Source: Buttiauxella agrestis ATCC 33320 (lineage in GTDB: Bacteria; Pseudomonadota; Gammaproteobacteria; Enterobacterales; Enterobacteriaceae). From it: 64,000 nt of DNA. Position numbers and translations under genes: made by a program. Shown here piece by piece: positions 26,676 to 35,090 of the stretch. The stretch spans positions 25 to 64,024 of the forward strand of contig NZ_JMPI01000022.1 in the NCBI RefSeq assembly GCF_000735355.1, given 5' to 3'. Every line of letters begins with the position of its first letter. Within the stretch, counting starts at the first letter, position 1. The notes under the pieces are model-generated. The model searched no databases. It was given only the letters and a program-made list of their open reading frames with translations, and was not told the DNA's origin.

Positions 26676-27971
26676 ATGACTCATTCAATAGAACATCTTA
26701 CCCTCAAAAAAATAACCTGGCGAATTGTCCCGTTTGTCATGTTTGCCTATTTTATTGCTTTCTTTGATCGAATTAATATTGGTTTTGCAGCGTTAACCAT
26801 GAATCAAGATTTGGGATTTTCTTCAACGGTATTTGGTATTGGCGCGGGCATGTTTTTTATAGGTTATTTTCTTACTGATATTCCCTCTAATATTATTTTG
26901 CAAAAAGTGGGGCCACGGATTTGGCTGGCACGTATTATGGTGAGTTGGGGGGCGATTGCTGCCTGTATGATGTTTGTAGAAACCGCAACTGGGTTCTACA
27001 TTTTGCGTTTTCTGCTGGGCGTTGCAGAGGCGGGCTTTTTCTCAGGGATTATTCTCTATTTAAGTACCTGGTTTCCTGTTAAGCGTCGTGCACAAGTTAT
27101 CGCATTTTTCATGGCGGCGGCGCCAATATCGGCAATGTTGGGTTCGCCGCTTGCTGGGACTATTTTGAGTTTACATGGCGCATTGGGTTTGAAAGGCTGG
27201 CAATTAATGTTCCTGATTGACGCCGTCGCTGCCATTATATTGGGTGTTTTCACCCTTTTTTATTTAAACGATAGGCCTGAAAAGAATCGCTGGCTCTCTC
27301 AAAAAGAGACGGAATGGCTTATCACTACGCTTGCGCAAGAACGCAGCGGGCAGGGCCATCAGGCAAAAACCAGCATCTGGAAAGGGCTGACTGATGCGCG
27401 CGTGTTAACGCTGGCCGTTGTCTATTTCGGAACCTCGGCAGGTTTGTATTCACTCAATATTTGGTCGCCGCAGTTTATAAAATCGTTTGGCTTAAGCACA
27501 TTTCAAATTGGTTTTGTGAATGCGATTCCGGCAGCGCTTTCAGTGGTTGCGATGATCCTGTGGGCGAAGCATTCTGATAAAACTAAAGAAAGAACCTGGC
27601 ACGTCGTTAGCGCCTGTTTATTAGCGTGTGTTGGGTTTATTCTTGCCGGTTCAGTTCATTCGTTGCCGCTGGCTATATTTGCCCTGATTTTGGCGAATAT
27701 TGGTATCTCCTCTTGCAAGCCACCGCTGTGGAGTATTCCGTCGCTATTCCTTAACGGCCCTGCCGCTGCCGCAGGACTTGCAGCAATAAATTCTATCGGC
27801 AACTTAGGTGGTTTTGCTGGGCCAGCGGTGATTGGCTGGTTGAAAGAGACCACGGGCGATTTTTCACTGGCGCTCTATTGTGTTGCGGGGATGCTGGTGG
27901 TTTCGGCATTGCTTACGTTATCTATTGAGATTAACCGCAAACGTAGGGAGTTGAAAAACTCTTTGGCGTAA
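26676..27971 (+). CDS. MFS transporter, tartrate-type, second tandem copy
   Basis: Encodes 431 residues, clearly paralogous to the 25017 gene over the whole length (IVPFVMFAYFIAFFDRINIGFAAL, GMFFIGYFLTDIPSNIIL, SSCKPPLWSIPSLFLNG). It has twelve membrane segments of the ACS family. GGAA lies about 8 bases before the ATG. It ends 37 bp from the convergent LysR gene with a shared terminator. Keeping two copies may give carriers for different tartrate stereoisomers or for import and exchange. That is inferred from duplication alone. Confidence 0.85.
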   Translation: MTHSIEHLTLKKITWRIVPFVMFAYFIAFFDRINIGFAALTMNQDLGFSSTVFGIGAGMFFIGYFLTDIPSNIILQKVGPRIWLARIMVSWGAIAACMMFVETATGFYILRFLLGVAEAGFFSGIILYLSTWFPVKRRAQVIAFFMAAAPISAMLGSPLAGTILSLHGALGLKGWQLMFLIDAVAAIILGVFTLFYLNDRPEKNRWLSQKETEWLITTLAQERSGQGHQAKTSIWKGLTDARVLTLAVVYFGTSAGLYSLNIWSPQFIKSFGLSTFQIGFVNAIPAALSVVAMILWAKHSDKTKERTWHVVSACLLACVGFILAGSVHSLPLAIFALILANIGISSCKPPLWSIPSLFLNGPAAAAGLAAINSIGNLGGFAGPAVIGWLKETTGDFSLALYCVAGMLVVSALLTLSIEINRKRRELKNSLA

Positions 27972-27980
27972 ATGTGGGCA

Positions 27981-28008
27981 AAACAGCGCCTGGTTAATGG
28001 CGCTGTTT
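27981..28008. terminator. Bidirectional terminator
   Basis: AAACAGCGCC-TGGTTAAT-GGCGCTGTTT is a perfect 10-bp stem with T runs at both ends. It lies between the convergent MFS and LysR genes and touches the LysR stop codon. Confidence 0.88.
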
Positions 28009-28922
28009 TAGTATTGCTGAGAAATAACCTCTAATTCCTGCATGACAACTGCCATCATATTATCGCGAGTCTCATCACGTGAATCTTTTACCCATACCGC
28101 AGACAAGGGCAGTTTTTGCCTGATATTAATATATTCCTTCGCCAGCGGTATAAATTTTACATTTAACGCAGACATCCTGGTTACCCACTTGGGCATAATG
28201 GCTGCACCTAATTCCGCGGCAACCATATTAATAATGGTTTGTTTCTCATCCGCAATTTGAACTAGTCGCGGTTTAAAACTGGCGTTATCAAATAGGTCTA
28301 ATGTTAAATCATAACTATGTGGCCGAACTCGTCTTTCGGGTACGATCATCGGCACATTTTCTAGATCGCTGACAACTATTTCACCGCATTGAGCAAGGCG
28401 ATGTTTATCCGATATTGCCAACACAACATCTTCATAAAAAAGGAATTGGTTTTCCAGAACATCATCCATTTGATCTGTCGGGCGGATAAAGATTAAATCC
28501 AGACGACCCGACTTTAATTTTGGCAGCAACTTTGATGACTTATCTTCCACAATCTGGATGTCAACTTCAGGCCATCTCTCACGGAAAATATGCAGGACAT
28601 GCGGGACCAAATTGATAGTTGCACTATCGATAGCACCTATGCGCAAACGCCCAGAGTTTTGCCGAGCCAGCTTCTTAAAACGCTGTTGGAGTTGATCGGC
28701 TTTGGCGACAATTTCTTTTGCATCACCAAGGAATAAAGCCCCGTGAGCCGTTAGAGAAACGTTACGTGTAGAGCGCGATAGTAACCGTGTGCCAAGATCT
28801 TCTTCCAGCAATTTGATGTATCGACCTAATGCCGAGGGGAGCATATCCAGCTTTTGTGCAGCATGCCCAAAGTGCAGTTCTTCGGCCACGGCAATGAAAC
28901 ATCTCAGCTGATTAAGTTCCAC
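28008..28922 (-). CDS. LysR-family regulator of the tartrate-like cluster
   Basis: A 304-residue LysR-type regulator. The HTH is at the start (MELNQLRCFIAVAEELHFGHAAQKLDMLPSALGRYIKLLEEDLG), and the effector domain begins about residue 90 (GRLRIGAIDSATINLVPHVL). The HFGHAA form is typical of the BenM/CatM-like subgroup, which respond to small carboxylates. It is divergent from the dehydrogenase gene, with an 8-bp-arm palindrome GTCATTAG-AAAA-CTAATGAC in the promoter region. It probably activates the dehydrogenase-kinase operon and perhaps the carriers. Its -10 (TATAAT) lies about 15 bp before the start. Confidence 0.87.
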   Translation of the reverse strand: MELNQLRCFIAVAEELHFGHAAQKLDMLPSALGRYIKLLEEDLGTRLLSRSTRNVSLTAHGALFLGDAKEIVAKADQLQQRFKKLARQNSGRLRIGAIDSATINLVPHVLHIFRERWPEVDIQIVEDKSSKLLPKLKSGRLDLIFIRPTDQMDDVLENQFLFYEDVVLAISDKHRLAQCGEIVVSDLENVPMIVPERRVRPHSYDLTLDLFDNASFKPRLVQIADEKQTIINMVAAELGAAIMPKWVTRMSALNVKFIPLAKEYINIRQKLPLSAVWVKDSRDETRDNMMAVVMQELEVISQQY

Positions 28923-29098
28923 ATTTCCCTCTCAGGATTATATCAATTTTTTGCATAAACAGATGCGAGTGATAGTAATGAGTTTCTGTGCATAATGATA
29001 GTTGTCCGGCGTTAATAATTAATGGAAATCCACTAGATTGTGACGCACATAAAATAATTAAAATATAAACCTGCGAATTTTTATTTTTTGAATAATAG

Positions 29099-29118
29099 GT
29101 CATTAGAAAACTAATGAC
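29099..29118. promoter_or_regulatory. Palindrome in the dehydrogenase promoter
   Basis: GTCATTAG-AAAA-CTAATGAC has perfect 8-bp arms. It ends about 20 bp before a TATAAT (29139-29144), so it sits at or just upstream of the -35 region, where LysR activators usually bind. Confidence 0.55.
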
Positions 29119-29164
29119 GCCAATGAACTGACCAAAAATATAATCATTGTAAGGAGTCTTACCC

Positions 29165-30232
29165 ATGCGTAACTACAAAATTGCTGCAATTCCTGCTGAC
29201 GGTATTGGTACTGAAGTTATTTCAGCAGGCGTCAGTGTTCTTGAATGTTTGCAAAAGAAAGTGGGCGATGTGACCTTCCAAATTGAACATTTTGACTGGG
29301 GATCTGATTATTACAAAAAGAACGGTGTGATGATGCCTGAAAATGGTTTGGAAAAACTGAAATCATTTGATGCTATTTATTTTGGCGCGGTGGGTGCACC
29401 AGATGTGCCGGATCATATTACACTTTGGGGGCTGCGTTTGCCTATTTGTCAGGGTTTTGACCAATACGCTAATGTGCGCCCTACAAAAATTATGGCCGGT
29501 ATTCAGTCGCCGCTGCGTAATGCTGGTCCAGGCGATTTGGATTGGGTGATTGTGCGTGAGAACTCCGAAGGCGAATACTCAGGACACGGCGGGCGGGCGC
29601 ACCGTGGTTTACCGGAGGAAGTCGGTACTGAAGTGGCTATTTTCACTCGTGCCGGTGTCACTCGCATCATGCGTTATGCTTTCAAGCTAGCACAGTCACG
29701 CCCACGTAAACTATTGACTGTGGTAACAAAATCCAACGCTCAACGCCACGGGATGGTTATGTGGGATGAGATTGCTGCCGAAGTGGCAACTGAGTTTCCT
29801 GATGTGAGCTGGGATAAAATGCTGGTTGATGCTATGACGGTGCGCATGACGCTGCATCCAAAATCCCTGGATACCATCGTGGCGACTAACCTCCATGCTG
29901 ACATTCTCTCAGACCTTGCTGGCGCACTCGCCGGGAGCCTAGGTGTCGCGCCTACGGCAAATATCGATCCGGAGCGTCGCTTCCCTTCAATGTTTGAACC
30001 TATTCATGGGTCCGCATTTGATATCACAGGTAAAGGTATCGCCAACCCTGTTGCGAGCTTCTGGACGGCGGCACAAATGCTGGATCACCTGGGTGAACAT
30101 GATGCTTCAGCTTTGCTGATGTCGGCAGTAGAAGAAGTGTGCGCAACCGGTGTCAAAACGCCAGATGTCGGTGGTAGAGCAACAACTCGTGAAGTCACCG
30201 ATGCAGTTATTGCTGCCATCATGAAGCGCTAA
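29165..30232 (+). CDS. Tartrate dehydrogenase/decarboxylase or D-malate dehydrogenase (TtuC/DmlA family)
   Basis: A 355-residue beta-decarboxylating dehydrogenase of the isocitrate/isopropylmalate dehydrogenase family. Visible features are the N-terminal IPADGIGTEVI, the substrate loop region LRLPICQGFDQYANVRP, VRENSEGEYSGHGGR, and the metal/NAD part DAMTVRMTLHPKSLDTIVATNLHADILSDL. E. coli DmlA and plasmid TtuC both oxidise D-malate or tartrates with NAD+ and Mn2+, and some convert meso-tartrate to D-glycerate and CO2. With glycerate kinase 15 bp downstream, the tartrate route is the better reading. The ATG has AAGGAG eight bases upstream. D-malate remains a possible substrate. Confidence 0.88.
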   Translation: MRNYKIAAIPADGIGTEVISAGVSVLECLQKKVGDVTFQIEHFDWGSDYYKKNGVMMPENGLEKLKSFDAIYFGAVGAPDVPDHITLWGLRLPICQGFDQYANVRPTKIMAGIQSPLRNAGPGDLDWVIVRENSEGEYSGHGGRAHRGLPEEVGTEVAIFTRAGVTRIMRYAFKLAQSRPRKLLTVVTKSNAQRHGMVMWDEIAAEVATEFPDVSWDKMLVDAMTVRMTLHPKSLDTIVATNLHADILSDLAGALAGSLGVAPTANIDPERRFPSMFEPIHGSAFDITGKGIANPVASFWTAAQMLDHLGEHDASALLMSAVEEVCATGVKTPDVGGRATTREVTDAVIAAIMKR

Positions 30233-30247
30233 AAATCAGGGGGAATA

Positions 30248-31519
30248 ATGGCTACGTGGACGAACGAAACAGCGAAAAGTGCGTTGCTTGAAATGTTCAG
30301 TGCGGCGATTAAAAGTGCAGACCCTCATGCTGCATTGCTTGATGCGTTGCCAGAAAAACCCCCTGGCCGATGTATTGTGGTGGGAGCCGGTAAGGCTTCC
30401 GCTGCAATGGCGGCAGCATTGGAAGCCGCATGGCCCGATGTGCCGCTTTCAGGTGTCGTGGTCACTCGCTACGGTCATGCGGTTCCCACTCGGAAAGTAC
30501 GAATTATTGAGGCGGCGCACCCGGTGTCAGATTCCATGAGCGAAGTGGCATCGATGTTGATTCTGGAATCACTCAAGAACCTGACTCCTGATGATTTAGT
30601 GATTGCCCTGATTTCAGGTGGCGGTTCGGCTCTGATGGCATTGCCACGCACCGGCATTACGCTTGCGGATAAGCAAGCCGTGAATAAAGCACTGCTGCGA
30701 AGTGGAGCCACGATTCAAGAAATGAATGCCGTTCGGAAGCACTTCTCGGATATTAAAGGTGGCCGCCTGGCACTGGCGGCACTTCCGGCAAAAGTGGTGA
30801 CGTTAGTTATTAGCGATGTGCCAGGAGACAACCCTGAAGATATTGCTTCAGGGCCAACTCTTCCTGATAACAGTACTATCGAGCAGGTCAGAGAAATACT
30901 GCATCGCTATCAAATTGAATTACCTGAACATGTGTCACAAGTGCTTGCTGAAAAAAGAGAAACTGTAAGTGCTAAAGCTATTCAAGTTGATGTACGCATG
31001 ATTGCCACACCGTCAAAAGCATTACTCAGTGCGGCAGCTGTCGCGAGGAAAATGGGGATAGCCCCTGTGATTCTTGGGGATGCGCTTGAGGGGGAAAGTG
31101 CGCAACTTGGGATAGTCATGGCAGGCATTGCGCGTTCCGTTAAGCACCATGGACTGCCAGTCAAAACGCCAGCAGTATTGCTCTCCGGCGGCGAAACCAC
31201 GGTAACTATCGGGAGCTGTTCTGCAAAACGTGGGGGGCGCAATACTGAGTTTTTGTTAAGCCTGGTGAACGCCCTGGCAGGGGAAACACATATTTGGGGC
31301 ATGGCGGGAGATAGCGACGGTATCGATGGTACTGAGGATGCTGCTGGGGCATTTATTTGTCCTGATACTCTCAGCCGCGCGCAGGAAAAAGGCGTAAGTG
31401 GAAAACAGATGTTGGAAGAGCATGACAGTTATAGCTTCTTTGCGGCGCTAAATGACCTCATTAAAACGGGACCTACGCTGACGAACGTTAATGATATTCG
31501 GGCGATTTTAATCGTTTAA
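30248..31519 (+). CDS. Glycerate 2-kinase / hydroxypyruvate reductase-type (TtuD, MOFRL family)
   Basis: A 423-residue protein of the DUF4147-MOFRL family. The N-terminal domain (about 10-245) carries VVGAGKASAAMAAALE and ISGGGSALMALP, and the C-terminal MOFRL domain (about 300-418) carries LLSGGETTVTI, KRGGRNTEFLLS and GMAGDSDGIDGTEDAAGAF. Members phosphorylate D-glycerate to 2-phosphoglycerate. The Agrobacterium homologue TtuD was named hydroxypyruvate reductase. Coupled with the dehydrogenase upstream it sends tartrate-derived glycerate into lower glycolysis. AGGGGG precedes the ATG, and an intrinsic terminator follows. Confidence 0.88.
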   Translation: MATWTNETAKSALLEMFSAAIKSADPHAALLDALPEKPPGRCIVVGAGKASAAMAAALEAAWPDVPLSGVVVTRYGHAVPTRKVRIIEAAHPVSDSMSEVASMLILESLKNLTPDDLVIALISGGGSALMALPRTGITLADKQAVNKALLRSGATIQEMNAVRKHFSDIKGGRLALAALPAKVVTLVISDVPGDNPEDIASGPTLPDNSTIEQVREILHRYQIELPEHVSQVLAEKRETVSAKAIQVDVRMIATPSKALLSAAAVARKMGIAPVILGDALEGESAQLGIVMAGIARSVKHHGLPVKTPAVLLSGGETTVTIGSCSAKRGGRNTEFLLSLVNALAGETHIWGMAGDSDGIDGTEDAAGAFICPDTLSRAQEKGVSGKQMLEEHDSYSFFAALNDLIKTGPTLTNVNDIRAILIV

Positions 31520-31532
31520 TAAAGAACGCAAT

Positions 31533-31564
31533 CCCGGCGATTCACCGCCGGGGTATTTGTTTTT
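31533..31564 (+). terminator. Intrinsic terminator after the glycerate kinase gene
   Basis: A CCCGGCG/CGCCGGG 7-bp stem with a 6-base loop is followed by GTATTTGTTTTT. The T tract touches the stop codon of the convergent trkG-like gene. Confidence 0.8.
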
Positions 31565-33023
31565 AACTCCTCCAGAACGTCCTCGAGAATAAAATCAGCA
31601 CCGGATATATCTCAAGTCGCCCCAATAACATCGCGGCGCACATCAAATATTTAGCGCTATCACTTAACGTGCCAAAACCTGCCGCAGTCTCGCCAAAGCC
31701 TAATCCCATATTGTTAATACAGGCTGCAACGGTGGCGAAAGAGGTTAATAAGTCATAACCCTGCAAGTTGAGCATCCAGATAAAGAAACAGGTGCACACC
31801 ACGTAGAGGAAGAAAAAGCTCCACACCGAGCGCAGCACTCTGTCGTTTATCGGCGAATTTCCGACGCGAATACTCATCACCGCGCGGGGGTGGGCGAGCT
31901 GGTGTACTTCATGACGCGTCTGCTTAAATAGTACCAGGAAACGCAGCGCTTTGATCCCACCACAGGTTGAACCTACGCAGCCGCCAAAGAAGCTGGCTGA
32001 AAGCAGCAGTACGATGGTGTGTACCGGCCACGAGGCGTAATCGCCGGGAGAAAGCCCGTTGTCGGTAATCATTGAGCTGGTGAGGAAAAAGGCATGCACG
32101 AACGAGGCCGGAAGGGCGTACATTCCGGCTCGCCAGACTTCGAGAGTGATGATTAAAATCACCACACTGGCGACCAGCAGGAAGAATCGCAGCTCGGCAC
32201 TTTTGAGGAAAGGTTTAATGCTGCGGCGTGCGATGGCGACAAAATAGAGCGTGAAGTTAATGGCTGAGAGCAAGGAGAATGCCCCCGCAACCAGCTCTAT
32301 CGCGTAGCTATCATAAAAGCCGATGCTTTCTGTGCGGGTCGAAAATCCACCTAATGACACAGTAGACAGGCCGTGGCACAGCGCGTCGAAAAATGGCATT
32401 CCTGCGAGCTTGTACGCAAGAGTACATGCGCCGCCCAGCAGTAAATAAGTTAACCACAGGCTTTTGGCGGTATCCGCAAGGCGTGGGGTGAGTCTCTCTT
32501 CTTTAAAAGGCCCAGGCATTTCGGACTGATAAAGTTTCATCCCCCCAATACCGAGCAGCGGAAGCACCGCAACCGCGAGCACGATAACACCGAGACCGCC
32601 GACGAAATTTAGCTGCGCCCGGTAATAAAGTATCGACTTGGGGAGAAGGGAAACATCATTGAAAACGGTCGCTCCAGTGGTGGTAATCCCTGAAACGCCT
32701 TCAAATATCGCATCAGCTAAAGAGACATTGTAGCTGTCATCAAGCCACAGCGGCATGGCGCTGATCACTGAAAAAAGTAACCAAAACAATACGATGATGA
32801 TAAAACCATCGCGCGTTTCGAGCTGAATATTCGACCGCCCGGTCACCGCCCAGCACACACTTCCGAGAGTAAAAGTGATGATAAAGGTATAAAGAAACCC
32901 AAACAGGCTGCGTTCTTTTTCGACTAAAGCCAACAACATTGGCGGGATCATGGTCAAACTGTACAGAACGACCAGAAACGAACAAAGGTGAAGAACAATT
33001 CGGAATCGTGTTGATATATACAT
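31563..33023 (-). CDS. trkG: Trk potassium uptake protein, TrkG type
   Basis: A 486-residue K+ translocating subunit with the four-repeat TrkH/TrkG pore architecture. Pore loops are visible as GITTTGATVF, LSTVSLGGFSTRT, SSMITDNGLS and AACINNMGLGFG, with GCVGSTCGGIKALRF before the third inner helix. Long blocks match E. coli TrkG (485 residues), which lies on the Rac prophage, more closely than TrkH. It needs TrkA for activity. The ATG at 33023 gives the TrkG length; a TTG at 33062 would add 13 residues. No phage genes are visible around it here. Confidence 0.9.
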   Translation of the reverse strand: MYISTRFRIVLHLCSFLVVLYSLTMIPPMLLALVEKERSLFGFLYTFIITFTLGSVCWAVTGRSNIQLETRDGFIIIVLFWLLFSVISAMPLWLDDSYNVSLADAIFEGVSGITTTGATVFNDVSLLPKSILYYRAQLNFVGGLGVIVLAVAVLPLLGIGGMKLYQSEMPGPFKEERLTPRLADTAKSLWLTYLLLGGACTLAYKLAGMPFFDALCHGLSTVSLGGFSTRTESIGFYDSYAIELVAGAFSLLSAINFTLYFVAIARRSIKPFLKSAELRFFLLVASVVILIITLEVWRAGMYALPASFVHAFFLTSSMITDNGLSPGDYASWPVHTIVLLLSASFFGGCVGSTCGGIKALRFLVLFKQTRHEVHQLAHPRAVMSIRVGNSPINDRVLRSVWSFFFLYVVCTCFFIWMLNLQGYDLLTSFATVAACINNMGLGFGETAAGFGTLSDSAKYLMCAAMLLGRLEIYPVLILFSRTFWRS

Positions 33024-33130
33024 CAGAGGTACCCAGATACCTGCGTTATTCAGGGTTATCAATCACCCAGGACGACGAAGTATAGGGTATTTATGCCGAT
33101 CAGAACATGGGAAGCGTTGGAAGAGGGCAG

Positions 33131-33161
33131 AATGGGCAACGCACAGGTTGCCCATTTTTGA
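33131..33161. terminator. Hairpin between the trkG and DUF1471 genes
   Basis: AATGGGCAAC-GCACAG-GTTGCCCATT is a perfect 10-bp stem. A T run follows only on the plus strand, so as a terminator for the minus-strand DUF1471 gene it is weak. It may also protect the 3' end. Confidence 0.5.
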
Positions 33162-33177
33162 TTAACTGATGTGTCGC

Positions 33178-33456
33178 TTATTTCTTGTTGTATACATCTG
33201 CGGTGCCGTGAATTTTATTCTCGGTATCAGCAGAGGTCACAACGTAAAACTTGCCGCCAAGCTCATCGGCTTTCTTAGAAAGTTCTTCTTTTGCATCACT
33301 CGGTGACGTTTCGCCACTGGTGGTGATAGTGCCGACTTTCACATATTCATCTTTGTGGTCGTTGTAAGCTTCCTTCGTCAACAGCTCAGCAGAGAACGCA
33401 CCAAACGATACTGCACCCAACGTTAATGCTACCAACATGCCCTTAACTATCTTCAT
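33178..33456 (-). CDS. DUF1471 (YhcN/BhsA-type) periplasmic stress protein
   Basis: A 92-residue protein with a Sec signal peptide (MKIVKGMLVALTLGAVSFGA, cleaved near FSA-EL) and a DUF1471 body (YVKVGTITTSG, DAKEELSKKADELGGKFYVVTSA, IHGTADVYNK). Family members such as BhsA, McbA and YhcN are small periplasmic or outer-membrane proteins induced by acid, peroxide, metal or biofilm growth. ATG at 33456 is chosen because GAGG lies 10 bases upstream and it gives a proper signal peptide. It stands alone, about 520 bp from the next gene. The specific stress is unknown. Confidence 0.88.
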   Translation of the reverse strand: MKIVKGMLVALTLGAVSFGAFSAELLTKEAYNDHKDEYVKVGTITTSGETSPSDAKEELSKKADELGGKFYVVTSADTENKIHGTADVYNKK

Positions 33457-33977
33457 GACGAACCTCATCTTTGATTATGGAAGATAAATGTTTTCCTTAC
33501 CCATAGACTATGGTTCAAAGAACTGTTTCTTGCCACTTTAGGGAAGGGAGCATTTGTGCTTTTTTTTTGTCATTAATCAGTCACAAACAATAAGGCTGCA
33601 CCCGTTCTGCCCTTGTAAGTTGGCATGGTTATATAAAAATTATGTTTTTTTATAAATAAAAAATAAATTGCGTTGATATAGGCTACGCGTTGAATATGCG
33701 CTGCGATTTCTGTAGCTATCTGTTTATTGAATCGGTTTTTTAGCTTTATGGTGAATATTTAACTGTTGATCGTTGTTGCCGTAAGTCGCGCGTATTGCAA
33801 TAACCCTTGTTTATTCTATCCTCAATTAACGGATGGCATTCAATAAACATCTCATGCTTTTATATTACTGAAGTTGTTGAAACTTATTCTAACGGAGTAC
33901 GAGTTAATTCGCGGGCTTAGTATTTATGCTGCCCACGGATACGTGCGATTGTCACCATCACCTGGAATAACGTCATC
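33457..33977. other. AT-rich divergent intergenic region
   Basis: 521 bases with no supported gene. It must hold the DUF1471 promoter at the left and the promoter of the efflux operon at the right. AT-rich tracts around 33630-33670 suggest H-NS-like binding. A plus-strand frame at 33874-34056 runs into the AI-2E gene in another phase and is not credible. No RNA gene or strong palindrome was recognised. Confidence 0.4.
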
Positions 33978-35090
33978 ATGGAAATTAATGATACCTCGAA
34001 TGCCGAGAAAAGGCTGGTTGCCCGATTTCTCGATATGTTCATCAAGTTTGGATTAATCCTCGCCCTGGGTTCTTTCTGTTTTACCGTCATCTCACCTTTT
34101 ATGAATATGCTGCTGTGGGCGCTTATTCTGGCGGTAACGTTATATCCATTGCATCAACGTTTTGCTTCACGCATGGGGAATAAGCAGGGGCTGGCGGCAA
34201 CAGTGCTGGTTCTGCTGGGCGTGCTCCTTATCGTACTCCCGACCATCGCTATGATCACCTCGTTGGGAGATAGCGTGAGTGCGCTGATTACCCGGGTGAG
34301 CAGCGATAGCCTGGTTATCCCGCCGCCTTCAGACCGCGTGATGGTGATTCCTGTTGTCGGTGAAAAAATATATGTCGTGTGGATGAAAGCCTCGACGGAT
34401 TTGCCCGGCTTAGTAAAAAGCTACGGCCCGCAATTAGGGGAAATCACTCGCCACGTGCTGACCATTCTCGCCAGTATGAGCGGCGGCCTGATTGGCTTTG
34501 TGTTCTCGTTTATTGTGGCGGGAATCATGATGGCCTGGGGCGCAGCCGGTGCGGTGAGTGCTACCAATATCGCCACACGTATCACTGATGAAAGAAAAGG
34601 CCCGGCGTTAACTCGCCTGTGTACCAGCACGATTCGAGCGGTGGCAATGGGGGTTATCGGCGTTGCGTTCATTCAGGCATTGTTAGCGGGTATCGTGATG
34701 GCGATTGCGGGTATTCCTGCCGTAGGGATTTTCTTCGTCCTCGCGCTGATTCTGGGTATTGCCCAGGTGCCGGTCATTCTCGTTACCGCTCCGGCAATCG
34801 CCATTATGTGGATGACAGGCGACCACGGAACGGCGATGAATATCGTCTTCACCATTTTGCTGATTATCGCGGGTATGGCGGACAACGTGCTCAAACCTGT
34901 TCTGCTGGGACGCGGTGTGGATGTGCCCATGCCTGTGGTGCTGCTGGGCGCGCTGGGCGGTATGGCAACCAACGGGATTCTCGGTATGTTTATCGGTGCG
35001 ACGCTGCTTTCGATCGGTTATCGAATCTTCATGGCATGGGTCAATGAAGGCCCCTCTGGCCCAACGTTGAGCGGACAAGATGCTCTGTGA
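33978..35090 (+). CDS. AI-2E family (PerM/YdiK-like) membrane protein
   Basis: A 370-residue inner-membrane protein of the AI-2E/UPF0118 family, the length of E. coli YdiK. Paired N-terminal helices (about 22-65), a soluble domain (about 95-150) and a C-terminal membrane block with GVAFIQALLAGIVMAIAGIP, DNVLKPVLLGRGVDVP and GGMATNGILGMFIGATLLSIGYR are visible. Members export small molecules or ions (AI-2, Na+(Li+)/H+). It overlaps the next gene by 11 bp and so starts a tightly coupled five-gene operon with a tripartite efflux system. The ribosome site is weak (GGAATAACG upstream). Confidence 0.83.
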   Translation: MEINDTSNAEKRLVARFLDMFIKFGLILALGSFCFTVISPFMNMLLWALILAVTLYPLHQRFASRMGNKQGLAATVLVLLGVLLIVLPTIAMITSLGDSVSALITRVSSDSLVIPPPSDRVMVIPVVGEKIYVVWMKASTDLPGLVKSYGPQLGEITRHVLTILASMSGGLIGFVFSFIVAGIMMAWGAAGAVSATNIATRITDERKGPALTRLCTSTIRAVAMGVIGVAFIQALLAGIVMAIAGIPAVGIFFVLALILGIAQVPVILVTAPAIAIMWMTGDHGTAMNIVFTILLIIAGMADNVLKPVLLGRGVDVPMPVVLLGALGGMATNGILGMFIGATLLSIGYRIFMAWVNEGPSGPTLSGQDAL

